A stretch of DNA of 64,000 nucleotides from Lentzea xinjiangensis (GCF_900110955.1 NZ_FOFR01000010.1:1-64000), one strand, 5' to 3'; shown: positions 52,123 through 60,616, counted from the first letter of the stretch. The notes: generated by a model not told the origin, from the letters alone. A program made the numbers and translations.

Positions 52123-52806
52123 ATGGCGAAGAAGAGCGGGCTGTCGGCGGAGGACGTCGACAACCTGCGCTCGCAGCTGGACGGAGGCACCCAGCCGCTG
52201 GTGTGGTTCACGGCGGCCGCGGTGGGCATGGAGGCCGGGAGGTCGGCGAAGCTGCTGGCGTTCACCGACCCGGAGGAGGGCGACTTCATCCAGGTCCGCC
52301 CGACCGGCTCGAAGGACGAGATGTCGTTCGGCCCGGCCGAGCTGACGCTCGAGAAGCCGCCGCCGCGCAAGAAGCCGGCGACGCCGCCGCCCGCACCGCC
52401 GGAGCCGCCGCGCGAGACCGAGATCATCCACCCCTACGTCCCGGAGGCGCCGGTGAAGCCCGTGGCCCCCAAGCCGAAACCCGCCGCGGCCGAGCCGGCG
52501 GCCGCCGCCAAGCCCGCGCGCAAGCCGTCGGCGAAGAACACGGCACCCGAGGTCACCGTCACGCTCGTGACGACGGGCGAGGGCGAGTGGGTCGTCGAGG
52601 TCCTGCAGGGCACCCGCAAGACGGTCCGCCCGACGCCGGTGCCGCCGGCCGCCGTGGCGCAGGCCGCGAAGCTGCTCGCCCCGGAGGTCGCCGAGATCGT
52701 CGAGGGCGTGCTGAACGCGGCGCGTGCTCAGCAGCTGGCCCGGGTGGAGCAGTTGCGCGCCGAACTGGAGGCAGCGCAGAAGGCCTTGGAAGAGCTGGGT
52801 GTGTAA
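52123..52806 (+). CDS. Hypothetical protein with Pro/Ala/Lys-rich linker
   Basis: A 227-residue protein. Residues ~1-80 are an ordered domain (LSAEDVDNLRSQLDGGTQPL, VWFTAAAVGMEAGRSAKLL). Residues ~82-148 are a low-complexity Pro/Ala/Lys segment like those of nucleoid or wall-associated proteins. The final ~75 residues contain VTVTLVTTGEGEWVVEVLQG and a coiled-coil-like tail ARVEQLRAELEAAQKALEEL. It may correspond to a DUF6319-type actinobacterial family; I am not certain. GGGGAGG precedes the ATG by 8 bases. Confidence 0.75.
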   Translation: MAKKSGLSAEDVDNLRSQLDGGTQPLVWFTAAAVGMEAGRSAKLLAFTDPEEGDFIQVRPTGSKDEMSFGPAELTLEKPPPRKKPATPPPAPPEPPRETEIIHPYVPEAPVKPVAPKPKPAAAEPAAAAKPARKPSAKNTAPEVTVTLVTTGEGEWVVEVLQGTRKTVRPTPVPPAAVAQAAKLLAPEVAEIVEGVLNAARAQQLARVEQLRAELEAAQKALEELGV

Positions 52807-52944
52807 CGAGGTCACCGACCGCGACGCCTCGGGTGGTTGTGGCTGCGCGTTCGGGTGAGGGGGCTTCCCAGGTCTGGTGCCGGGGCGGACCGTGGGATGC
52901 GCGGAGGTCCCGCGCAGGTCCGGTTTGAAGTACGGGAGGCCCTG

Positions 52945-53010
52945 ATGGGTACGTGTGGGTGCTGTTCCGGGTGCACGGGTCCCGGCTGCGGCTGCTGTTC
53001 GAGCTGCTGA
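52945..53010 (+). CDS. 21-residue cysteine-rich mini-protein
   Basis: ATG 52945 to TGA 53010 encodes 21 residues, of which eight are Cys (positions 4, 6, 7, 10, 15, 17, 18, 21) and six Gly: MGTCGCCSGC then TGPGCGCCSSC. The gene has a strong ribosome binding site, GGGAGG, five bases before the ATG, and a long hairpin starts 14 bases after the stop. These two signals make a chance ORF unlikely. The Cys spacing (C-x-C-C-x-x-C twice) is a near-repeat typical of metal-thiolate clusters. It could be a mini-metallothionein, a peptide substrate for the MNIO enzyme, or a Cys-codon sensor; no plus-strand gene follows it directly, which argues against an attenuator. Confidence 0.65.
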   Translation: MGTCGCCSGCTGPGCGCCSSC

Positions 53011-53023
53011 CACCGGATTCGGG

Positions 53024-53060
53024 TGGGGAGCCTCGCGTGGTCACCACGCGTAGCTCCCCA
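53024..53060. terminator. Long bidirectional hairpin
   Basis: Outer arms tggggagc (53024-53031) and gctcccca (53053-53060) enclose inner arms cgcgtggt (53034-53041) and accacgcg (53043-53050). The whole forms a 16-bp interrupted stem. It follows the Cys-rich mini-gene on the plus strand and the lipoprotein hydrolase (stop at 53075) on the minus strand, so it can end both transcripts. Confidence 0.85.
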
Positions 53061-53074
53061 CGCCGCGCATCGGG

Positions 53075-54607
53075 TCAGGGCGGGCAGACGGTGCCGTTCG
53101 ACGGCACCTTGGCGTCGATCAGGTAGTCGCGCACCGCCGTGGTCGCACAACCGGACAGGCCCAGGGCCCCGTGCCCGCTGCCCTGCCACCCGATCAACGC
53201 GGACCCCGGCAGCCGCTGCGCCGTGTGCTCCGTGCCCGGTGCGGGCGTCGAGGGGTCGTTGGCGGTGCTCAGGACCACGATCGGCGGTGCGCTCTTGAGC
53301 GCGTCCAGCTTCTCGTCCTTGGGGGGCGGGAACGGGTTGCAGTGCAGCAGCCGGCGGGCGAACAGGGCGCCGAACATCGCGTACTTGCCCCGCCAGTCGG
53401 CGCTCAGCGCCTTCACCCGGTCCGGCGGGATGCGGGTGGCGGTGTCGTTGCAGCCGATCACCAGCCCCGCGTCGAAGCGCGGCGGGTTCTCGTCGAGGTC
53501 GTTCACCAGCGGGTCGATCAGGGCGAACAGTCCCGCGCCGTCGCCGGCGCGCGCCTTCACGACGGCGTCGGCGAGCGCGGGCCAGCGCGGGCGGTCGGCC
53601 AGGCCCGCCAGGATGGCGTTCAGGGCGGAGCCCGGGGTGAGGTCCACGTAGTCACCGCGGATGCGGGTCGTGCGCAGTTGCTGCAGGAGCGCCTGCACGT
53701 CCTCGCGGGGGTTCGCGAGCGCACAGCCGCGGAGCTTGCAGTCGCGGGCGAACGCCTCGAAGGTCGCCTCGGCCGCCGTGGCGCGGGACTCCAGGACGCC
53801 GACCTGGTCGAGCGCCGGGTCCGGGGCGCCGTCGAGGACGATGCGGCCGATGCGGGCCGGGTAGCGCTGGGCGTAGGTGGTGATGACGCGGGAGCCCTCG
53901 CCCAGGCCGATGGCGTTGAGGCGGTCGACGCCGAGGTAGTCGCGGAGCCGTTCGAGGTCGGCGGCGGCGCGCCACGAGTCGAACGCGGTCAGCCTGCCTT
54001 CGAGGTCGAGCACGCACTCCTGCGACGCCTCACCGGCCGCGACGACGAGGTTCGACTGCTCGGTCTCGGCCGGGTCGTGCTCGACGAGCTGCGCCCGCGT
54101 CGTCTGCGGCACGCACGACATGCCGTCCGAACGGCCCGTGCCGCGCCGGTCCACGCCGATGATCGTGTACGTGCTCAGGACGTCCTTCGGCAACGTCGCC
54201 GCGAGGCGGGCCGCCTTCATCGTGCCCGGCTCGCCGCCGGGGTCGTTGACCACGACCAGCGCGCTCTTGCCCGTGCCGACGCGCATCAGCGCGATGCCGA
54301 TCGTGCCGCGCCCCGGCCGTCCCGGCGGGTCGAGCACGGCGGTCATGCGCGAGCACTCGTAGGTCAGGTCACCCTGGGGAACGCCGTCGCCGAGGCGGTC
54401 CTTCATCTGCTCGTTGCACGCCGACCAGGCCAGCGAGTCCTTGCGGTACTCGCTCAGCGGTGGCACTGGCTGCGGCCCTGCGAGCGCGCTCTGGTCGACG
54501 GGCTGGTTCTCCTCGCCCCTGACCGCGATCACCGGCCGGGTCGAAGGCCCCGCGCTGCACGCCGTCAGCACGCTCACTGCCAGTAGGGCCAAGGCAGCGC
54601 GACGCAC
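53075..54607 (-). CDS. Lipoprotein alpha/beta hydrolase (tripeptidyl aminopeptidase-like)
   Basis: A 510-residue exported lipoprotein. Signal peptide and lipobox VLTACSAG (C17 acylated). The alpha/beta-hydrolase fold resembles actinomycete tripeptidyl aminopeptidases: VVVNDPGGEPGTMKAA, IIGVDRRGTGRSDG, and a C-terminal DPSTPAPGTEHTAQRL plus WQGSGHGAL, providing Asp and His. The nucleophile elbow reads AIGLGEGSRV, with Gly where Ser is expected (GxSxG), so normal serine-peptidase activity is doubtful. Two perfect 11-bp direct repeats lie 50 bases upstream. Confidence 0.85.
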   Translation of the reverse strand: MRRAALALLAVSVLTACSAGPSTRPVIAVRGEENQPVDQSALAGPQPVPPLSEYRKDSLAWSACNEQMKDRLGDGVPQGDLTYECSRMTAVLDPPGRPGRGTIGIALMRVGTGKSALVVVNDPGGEPGTMKAARLAATLPKDVLSTYTIIGVDRRGTGRSDGMSCVPQTTRAQLVEHDPAETEQSNLVVAAGEASQECVLDLEGRLTAFDSWRAAADLERLRDYLGVDRLNAIGLGEGSRVITTYAQRYPARIGRIVLDGAPDPALDQVGVLESRATAAEATFEAFARDCKLRGCALANPREDVQALLQQLRTTRIRGDYVDLTPGSALNAILAGLADRPRWPALADAVVKARAGDGAGLFALIDPLVNDLDENPPRFDAGLVIGCNDTATRIPPDRVKALSADWRGKYAMFGALFARRLLHCNPFPPPKDEKLDALKSAPPIVVLSTANDPSTPAPGTEHTAQRLPGSALIGWQGSGHGALGLSGCATTAVRDYLIDAKVPSNGTVCPP

Positions 54608-54656
54608 AGAATTCCTCGCTCTCGTTCACACTCCGGGATGCTGAGACTCGCACGCG

Positions 54657-54678
54657 CAAGGTGAGAACAAGGTGAGAA
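54657..54678 (-). promoter_or_regulatory. Tandem 11-bp direct repeats upstream of the hydrolase
   Basis: The unit caaggtgagaa occurs twice without a gap (54657-54667, 54668-54678); read on the minus strand it is ttctcaccttg twice. Tandem 11-bp units about one helical turn apart are typical of OmpR/PhoB-type response regulators (PHO-box-like). They lie ~50 bases upstream of the minus-strand start at 54607. Confidence 0.55.
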
Positions 54679-54765
54679 GGTGCCCGTCGGGCCACCGGTG
54701 CTGTGCCCTGGCTCACTGCCAGGACCCGGTGCCGGTGCCGGAGGCCCTGGGTCAGGATGAGGACC

Positions 54766-55635
54766 ATGGCTCACGCTGATCGGCTCCCCGTCGCGAGGCT
54801 CCTGGGCGGCATCCCGCCGACGGCGCTCGTCCTGCTCGGCATCGTGAGCGTGCAGGTGGGCGCGGCCGTCGCGAAGCAGCTCTTCGCGGTGGTGGGCGCG
54901 GCGGGCACGGTGACGTTGCGGCTGGTGGTCGCGGCGGTCGTGCTGGTCGCGCTCTGGCGTCCGTCGCTGCGGCTGGACCGCCGCACGCTGCTGGTCGTGC
55001 TGACCTACGGAGCGGTGCTCGCGACGATGAACCTCTGCTTCTACGCCGCGCTCGACCGCATCCCGCTCGGCGCGGCCGTGACGATCGAGTTCCTCGGCCC
55101 GCTGGCGGTGGCCGTCGCGGGCTCGCGGCGCTGGCTCGACGGCGTGTGGGTGCTGCTCGCGGGCGCCGGGGTCGTGCTGCTCACGCGCGTGCAGGGTGGT
55201 CTGCTGTGGACGGGTGTGCTGTTCGCGCTGGCCGCCGGCGCGTGCTGGGCGGCGTACATCCTGGTCACGGCCAAGCTCGGCAGCCGGACGAACGACGGCA
55301 AGGGGCTCGCGCTCGCGATGGTCGTCGGCGCGGTGATCGCGCTGCCGTTCGGCGTCTCCTCGGCCGGCACCGCGATCTTCGACCCCGTCGTGCTCGCCGC
55401 CGGGTTCGCGGTGGCGCTGATGTCGTCGGTGATCCCGTACTCGCTGGAGCTGGAGGCGCTGCGCCGGATGCCGCCACGCGTGTTCGGCATCCTCATGTCA
55501 CTGGAACCGGCGGTGGCCGCGGTGGCCGGTCTGGTGCTGCTCGGCGAGCACCTCGCGCCGGCGCAGTGGGTCGCCGTGTGCTGCGTGGTCATCGCCTCCG
55601 TCGGCGCGACCCGGTCGGCCCGGCCCGACGTCTAG
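54766..55635 (+). CDS. EamA/RhtA-family transporter
   Basis: A 289-residue membrane protein with ten hydrophobic segments, built as two EamA repeats. Recognisable: ALVLLGIVSVQVGAAVAKQL, ATMNLCFYAALDRIPLG, VTIEFLGPLAVAV and the C-terminal SLEPAVAAVAGLVLLGEHL. RhtA-like members export amino acids such as threonine and homoserine. ATG 54766 was chosen, though ATG 54757 is in frame. Its TAG stop overlaps the TAG of the convergent DNA ligase gene. Confidence 0.9.
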   Translation: MAHADRLPVARLLGGIPPTALVLLGIVSVQVGAAVAKQLFAVVGAAGTVTLRLVVAAVVLVALWRPSLRLDRRTLLVVLTYGAVLATMNLCFYAALDRIPLGAAVTIEFLGPLAVAVAGSRRWLDGVWVLLAGAGVVLLTRVQGGLLWTGVLFALAAGACWAAYILVTAKLGSRTNDGKGLALAMVVGAVIALPFGVSSAGTAIFDPVVLAAGFAVALMSSVIPYSLELEALRRMPPRVFGILMSLEPAVAAVAGLVLLGEHLAPAQWVAVCCVVIASVGATRSARPDV

Positions 55636-56702
55636 CGCGGCCGCAGCTCACCCCTGAGCACCGACGCCACGTCGTAGCGGGCCGGGACCTCCAGCTGGTC
55701 GTAGCGGCACGACAGCGGCTCGCGGTCCGGGCGCCACCGCGCGAACTGGCCGTTGTGCCGCAGCCGCACGGGCTGCTCGCCCTCGGTCTGGGTGTAGTGG
55801 ATCTCCAGCACGCGTTCGGGGCGCAGTGCCACGTACTCGGCCTGCTTGCCGCGCCACCGGTTGATCTCGCCGGGGATCCGCTGGCCAGGCCGGGGGTTCG
55901 CCCACGGGTGGTCGCCGGAGTCGGTGATCAGCCCGGCCAGCTCGGTGGCCAGCTCCCGGCGCTCGGCCGCCTTGAACGAGCCGCAGACGCCGATGTGGTG
56001 CAGCAGGTCGTCCGAGTCGTAGACACCGAGCAGCAACGAGCCGACGGCCGTGCCGGGCTCGGTGTCCTTGTGCCAGCGCAGGCCCGCCACGACCACGTCG
56101 GCGGTGCGGGCGTGCTTGACCTTGACCATCGAGCGCTTGCCCGGCGTGTACGGGCCGTCCGCCGGCTTGCCCACCACGCCGTCCAGGCCCGCGCCCTCGA
56201 ACAGCGTGAACCACTCCCCGGCCGTCTCGGCGGAGGTCGTCGCGGGCGTCACGTTCAGCCCGGCGAGCCGCAGCAGGGCCTCGCGCCGCGCGAGGGTCGG
56301 CGACTCCAGCAGCACCTCGGACCCCAGCGCCAGCAGGTCGAAGGCGACGAACGTGGCGGGCGTCGACTCCGACAGCAGCGCGACCCGCGAGGCGGCCGGG
56401 TGGATGCGCTCGGCCAGCGCGTCGAAGTCCAGCTCGTCGTTCTTGGCCACCACGAGCTCGCCGTCGACGACGACGCGGTCCGGCAGCACGTCGAGCATCG
56501 AGGCGGCGACCTCGGGGAAGTAGCGGTTGAGCGGCTTGCCGCTGCGCGACTGCAGCAGCACCTCGGCGCCGGAGCGGAACACCACGCAGCGGAAACCGTC
56601 CCACTTCGGCTCGAACAGCAGGTCGCCCGTGTCCGGTATGCCGTCCACCGCGGTCGCGAGCATCGGCTGCAGTGGCGGTGTCAGCGGGAGGTCCACGGGC
56701 AC
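55632..56702 (-). CDS. ATP-dependent DNA ligase (LigC/LigD-type ligase)
   Basis: A 356-residue ATP-dependent ligase. The adenylated Lys is K33 in FEPKWDGFR; further motifs are DGELVVA (motif III), GVVGKPADGPYTPGKRSMVKVK (IV to V, here in two parts) and an OB-fold C-terminus. It is like the mycobacterial LigC or the ligase part of LigD. Such enzymes act in end joining or base repair. It follows the RibD-like reductase gene by 11 bases; no Ku gene is present. GTG 56702 has GAGGG 7 bases upstream. Confidence 0.9.
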   Translation of the reverse strand: MPVDLPLTPPLQPMLATAVDGIPDTGDLLFEPKWDGFRCVVFRSGAEVLLQSRSGKPLNRYFPEVAASMLDVLPDRVVVDGELVVAKNDELDFDALAERIHPAASRVALLSESTPATFVAFDLLALGSEVLLESPTLARREALLRLAGLNVTPATTSAETAGEWFTLFEGAGLDGVVGKPADGPYTPGKRSMVKVKHARTADVVVAGLRWHKDTEPGTAVGSLLLGVYDSDDLLHHIGVCGSFKAAERRELATELAGLITDSGDHPWANPRPGQRIPGEINRWRGKQAEYVALRPERVLEIHYTQTEGEQPVRLRHNGQFARWRPDREPLSCRYDQLEVPARYDVASVLRGELRPR

Positions 56703-56713
56703 ATACTGCCCTC

Positions 56714-57406
56714 TCAGCTGGAATTGCGCCGCAGGTACCGCAACAACAGCACGTCCTCCGCGCGCAGCACCGACGCGAGTGCCAGGTCCACCGGCGGCAC
56801 CACCGGGCCGTGGGCGATCCGCGACGAGTCACCGACCGCGAGCATCGGCGACACCGTCAGGTTCAGCCCGTCGACCAGGCCTTCGGCGACCATCGCGCCG
56901 AACAGGCGCGGCCCGCCCTCGAGGTTGATCCGCCGCAGCCCGCGCGCCGCGAGCTCGGCCACCGCGATCCCCAGGTCGACCTCGGTGTCCCCGGCGATCA
57001 CCACCTCGGCGGGCAGCGGCGGCAGCGGGGCGGCCGCGCAGGTGATCACGATCGGCGGCACCTCCGTGTCGGTGAACAGCGGCAGGTCCGGCGTCAGCGA
57101 CCCCCGCGCCGTCACGACGGCGATCGGCAACGGTCGTTCGCGCCGCGCACCCCGGTAGCCCTCGATCAGCACTGTCGCCGCACCCACCACCACGACGTCG
57201 GCGAGCTCGCGGCCGAGCGTGTAGATCCGCTTGTCCGCCTCGGAGCCCAGGCCGGCGGACCGGCCGTCGACCGACACCGCACCGTCCACGCTGGACACGA
57301 AGTTCGCCGTCACCCAGGTGCGGTCCTCCGGGTACGCGTAGAGCGACTCCAGGGCTGTGTCGGTCATCTCAACGCCCGGTGAGGGCCACAACATCTGCAC
57401 GAGCAC
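56714..57406 (-). CDS. RibD C-terminal-like reductase (dihydrofolate reductase fold)
   Basis: A 230-residue protein of the RibD_C/DHFR-like fold (5-amino-6-ribosylamino-pyrimidinone reductase family). Typical motifs: TANFVSSVDGAVSVDGRS at the start, a core VVVVGAATVLIEGYR, and INLEGGPRLFGAMVAEGL near the end. It would bind NADPH and reduce a pyrimidine or flavin-related substrate. Whether it works in riboflavin synthesis is unknown, since no rib cluster is near. Start uncertain: 57406 or an internal ATG at 57394. Confidence 0.85.
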   Translation of the reverse strand: MLVQMLWPSPGVEMTDTALESLYAYPEDRTWVTANFVSSVDGAVSVDGRSAGLGSEADKRIYTLGRELADVVVVGAATVLIEGYRGARRERPLPIAVVTARGSLTPDLPLFTDTEVPPIVITCAAAPLPPLPAEVVIAGDTEVDLGIAVAELAARGLRRINLEGGPRLFGAMVAEGLVDGLNLTVSPMLAVGDSSRIAHGPVVPPVDLALASVLRAEDVLLLRYLRRNSS

Positions 57407-57433
57407 ATCCCATCACGCCGATAGGGTGCGGGC

Positions 57434-58426
57434 ATGCGCTTGTCGGACCGGGATCCCCAGATCGGTGCGGACGAACTGGTCGAGGGCCTGGTGCCGCCAC
57501 CGAGGTTCGACCACGTCAGCTTCGACAGCTACGTGCCCAACCCGGACGAGCCGAGCCAGGCCGCCGCGGTGCGGGCGGGCCGCCTGTTCGCCGAGCGGGT
57601 CGGCGTGCAGCGCAGGAAGTGGTCGCTGTTCGGCTCGCGGACCGAGGACGAGGGCAAACCCGGCCTCTACCTCGACGGCGGCTTCGGCGTCGGCAAGACC
57701 CACCTGCTCGCCTCGCTCTGGCACGCCGTGCCCGGTCCCAAGGCGTACGGCACGTTCGTCGAGCTGACCAACCTCGTCGGCGTCCTGACGTTCCCGGAGG
57801 CCGTGCAGCGCCTGAGCGGTCACAAGCTGCTCGCCATCGACGAGTTCGAGCTCGACGACCCCGGCGACACCATGCTGGTCACCCGCCTGATCAAGGAGCT
57901 GACCGCGCGGGGCGTGCACGTCGCGGCCACGTCCAACACGCTGCCGGACAAGCTCGGCGAGGGCCGGTTCGCCGCCGCCGACTTCCTGCGCGAGATCCAG
58001 TCGATGTCCTCGAAGTTCGACGTCGTGCGCGTCGACGGCCCGGACTACCGCCACCGCGGCCTGCCCGACGCGCCGGCGCCGATGTCGGCGGAGGAGCTCG
58101 AAGCCAAGGCCGCGGACACCCCGGGCTCGACCCTCGACGACTTCGACGAGCTGTGCAAGGCGCTCGCCCGCATCCACCCGTCGAAGTACGGCCGGCTCGT
58201 CGACGGCGTCACCGCGGTGCACCTCAGGGACGTCAAGCCGGCGCCGGACCAGTCGGTCGCGCTGCGGCTCGTGGCGTTCGGCGACCGCCTCTACGACCGC
58301 GACATCCCGGTCGCCGTGTCGGGGCGGCCGCTCGCGGAGCTGTTCACCGAGGAGATGCTCCGGGGCGGGTACCGGAAGAAGTACCTGCGCGCTGTCAGCC
58401 GATTGGTCGCGCTGTCGCGGGTTTGA
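57434..58426 (+). CDS. zapE: ZapE/AFG1-like cell division ATPase
   Basis: A 330-residue AAA-type ATPase. Walker A is LDGGFGVGKTHL (80-91) and Walker B is LLAIDEFELDD, followed by a sensor in HVAATSNTLPDKLGEGRF; the C-terminal piece GGYRKKYLRAVSRL fits the family. ZapE modulates FtsZ ring dynamics; the mitochondrial homologue AFG1/LACE1 helps turn over membrane proteins. It diverges from the RibD-like gene with 27 bases between. Confidence 0.92.
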   Translation: MRLSDRDPQIGADELVEGLVPPPRFDHVSFDSYVPNPDEPSQAAAVRAGRLFAERVGVQRRKWSLFGSRTEDEGKPGLYLDGGFGVGKTHLLASLWHAVPGPKAYGTFVELTNLVGVLTFPEAVQRLSGHKLLAIDEFELDDPGDTMLVTRLIKELTARGVHVAATSNTLPDKLGEGRFAAADFLREIQSMSSKFDVVRVDGPDYRHRGLPDAPAPMSAEELEAKAADTPGSTLDDFDELCKALARIHPSKYGRLVDGVTAVHLRDVKPAPDQSVALRLVAFGDRLYDRDIPVAVSGRPLAELFTEEMLRGGYRKKYLRAVSRLVALSRV

Positions 58427-58498
58427 CTCCGGCGGCGTTCGAGTATCCACTGGTGACGAGTGGGAATGATGACGTCCCGACGTCTCCCGGAGGCCCCC

Positions 58499-58744
58499 AT
58501 GCTGAGTGAAGCCGAGCGCCGCTCGCTCGAGGAGATCGAGCAGCGGTTGTTGGCGGACGAACCGAGACTCGCCCGCACGATGAACCGCCGGGTGCGACCC
58601 TGGCTGTTCTACGCCCTCCTGCTCGTCTTCGGCGGCCTCACGGTCCTGCTGACGGTGATCGGAGCGTTCGGCCCCGCCTTCCAGTGCATGCTGGTCACCG
58701 CCGGCGTCCTGCTCGTGCGCAAGTACCCGCTGCGGCTGCGGTAG
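58499..58744 (+). CDS. DUF3040 small membrane protein
   Basis: An 81-residue protein of the actinobacterial DUF3040 family: LSEAERRSLEEIEQRLLADE at the N-terminus is the family hallmark, followed by two hydrophobic helices (~35-75) and a basic C-terminus. Function unknown; members are membrane proteins with the N-terminus in the cytoplasm. The ATG at 58499 has GGAGG 6 bases upstream. Confidence 0.85.
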   Translation: MLSEAERRSLEEIEQRLLADEPRLARTMNRRVRPWLFYALLLVFGGLTVLLTVIGAFGPAFQCMLVTAGVLLVRKYPLRLR

Positions 58745-58752
58745 CCCGGAAA

Positions 58753-60169
58753 CTCACTGGCGCCGGAACCGGAGACCCCCGAGCATCTCCGGCGTGGGGT
58801 TTTGGGAGCGAACGGGCTCGCGTACTCCCTGCCCGACGGCAGGGAGCTGTTCCGCGACGTCTCGTTCAAGGTGAGCGGCGGGTCCGTGGTCGCGCTGGTC
58901 GGCGCTCGTGCGCGACCTGCTGCTCTCCGTCGCTCCCGCGGCGCTGCGCGAGGCCGCGCGTGAGCTCGACGACGCCGAGCTCGCGCTGATGGACACCGAC
59001 GAAGCCGCCCAGATGCGCTACGCCAACGCCCTGACCGGCTACGGCGAGGCGGGCGGGTACGCGTCGAGGTGCTCTGGGACACCGTCACCGTCGCCGCGCT
59101 CGGCCTGCCCTACGACCGGGCGCGGTTCCGCGAGGTGCGCACGCTCTCCGGCGGTGAGCAGAAGCGGCTCGTCATCGAGGCCCTGCTGCGCGGCCACGAG
59201 CAGGTCCTGCTGCTCGACGAGCCGGACAACTACCTCGACGTCCCCGGCACGCCACGCACGTCGTCACCGTCGAGGTGCACTCCGCGTGGACGCATCCCGG
59301 CTCGTTCGCGACCTGGCACGCCGCCCGCGCCAAGCGCGTCGAGAAGCTGCGCGAAGAACACCGCCGCTGGGACGAGGAGCACGAACGCCTCAAGGAACTG
59401 GTCCGCACCCTCCAGCAGCAGGCGAAGTACTACGAGTCGATGGCGCCGAAGTACCGCGTGATGGCCGCCCGGCTCCAACGGTTCGAGGAAGCCGGTCCGC
59501 CGCCGGAGATCCCCGTCGACGAGAAGGTCACCCCGCGGCTCAGGGCGGCCGCACCGGCGTGCGCGCGATCACGTGCGAGGAGCTGGAGCTGACCGGGTTG
59601 ATGAAGCCGTTCTCGCGGGAGATCTTCTTCGGGGACCGGGTCGCGGTGCTGGGCTCGAACGGCTCCGGCAAGAGCCACTTCCTGCGGCTGCTGGGCGGTG
59701 ACGACGTGCGCACCACCGGCGCGTGGAAGCTCGGCGCCCGCGTGGTGCCCGGCCTGTTCGCGCAGACGCACGAGCACCCGGAGTGGATCGGCCGCACGCT
59801 CGTGGACGTCCTCTGGCACGGCGAGGGCGGACGGGCGGCAAGGACCGGGGCGCCGCGATGTCCGTGCTGAGCCGCTACGGCCTCGACCAGGCGGGCGACC
59901 AGCGGTTCGAGAACCTCTCCGGCGGGCAGCAGGCGAGGTTCCAGATCCTGCTGCTGGAGCTGTCGGGGGCGACGCTGCTGCTGCTCGACGAGCCGACGGA
60001 CAACTTCGACCTCACCTCGGCGGAGGCGTTGCAGGACGCGCTGGACGACTTCGAGGGCACCGTCGTCGCGGTCACGCACGACAGGTGGTTCGCCAGGTCG
60101 TTCGACCGGTTCCTGCACTTCGGCGCGGACGGAATGGTGTCCGAAGTGGACGAACCGGTCTGGACCTAG
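58753..60169 (+). pseudogene. ABC-F ATPase, decayed by deletions and frameshifts
   Basis: Pieces of one duplicated-ATPase (ABC-F) protein appear in order but in different frames: SLPDGRELFRDVSFKVSGGS (58.8 kb), then DTVTVAALGLPYDRARFREV and TLSGGEQKRLVIEALL (59.1 kb), LLLDEPDNYLDVPG, a linker (KLREEHRRWDEEHERLKELV), the second Walker A LGSNGSGKSHFLRLLGG (59.65 kb), and NLSGGQQARFQILLLELSG with LLLLDEPTDNFDL (59.95 kb). The first Walker A and the stretch between LDVPG and THVVTVEV are deleted, and a shift occurs near 59.83 kb. Intact relatives (~540 residues) protect or modulate ribosomes or serve as resistance factors. This copy is non-functional. Confidence 0.85.
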
Positions 60170-60211
60170 CAGGCGGCAAAGCGTCCGAAGTGGACGCGAG
60201 CATCCGCGTGC

Positions 60212-60616
60212 CTAGAGCTCCCAGGACACGAAGGCGCCGTCGTCGACCGATCCGCCCGCCTTGCGGTAGGTGGCCTGGGCCGGCACGTCACCCGCGGCGG
60301 TGCCGGTCCACATCGCGTAGCAGCCCCGTTCCGCCGCGAGGGCCTTCAGCGCCTCCACCAGCGCCGTGCCGATGCCGCGGCGCAGGAACGCGTCGTCCAC
60401 GCCCAGCTCGTAGAGGAACATCTCCGTGCCCTTGTCCGGGTGCGTGGTCTCCACCCCGGACACGAACCCGGCCGGCCGGTCGCCGACGTAGGCGATCAGC
60501 AGGTGGCTGTGGTCCTGCGCCAGGAACCGGGACGTCGCGTCGGGCCGCGGCGGCACGTCGAACAGGTGCGCGGCGGCGAACACGTCGTCGGGGGAGGAGG
60601 CGCGGCGGATCTTCAC
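60212..60616 (-). CDS. GNAT-family acetyltransferase (AAC(3)-I-like)
   Basis: A 134-residue N-acetyltransferase. The family pieces are FLYELGVDDAFLRRGIGTAL (acetyl-CoA-binding R-x-x-G-x-G) and LKALAAERGCYAMWTGTAAG. The length and pattern resemble AAC(3)-I aminoglycoside acetyltransferases, but relatives with other substrates are common. GTG 60616 is the only plausible start. No antibiotic-resistance context is visible. Confidence 0.82.
   Translation of the reverse strand: MKIRRASSPDDVFAAAHLFDVPPRPDATSRFLAQDHSHLLIAYVGDRPAGFVSGVETTHPDKGTEMFLYELGVDDAFLRRGIGTALVEALKALAAERGCYAMWTGTAAGDVPAQATYRKAGGSVDDGAFVSWEL

Noticed and set aside
52830..52928. Short plus-strand frame just before the Cys-rich mini-gene
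   Set aside because: No clear ribosome binding site, and it shares a frame with a long shadow frame of the preceding gene; coupling to the mini-gene is possible but not supported.
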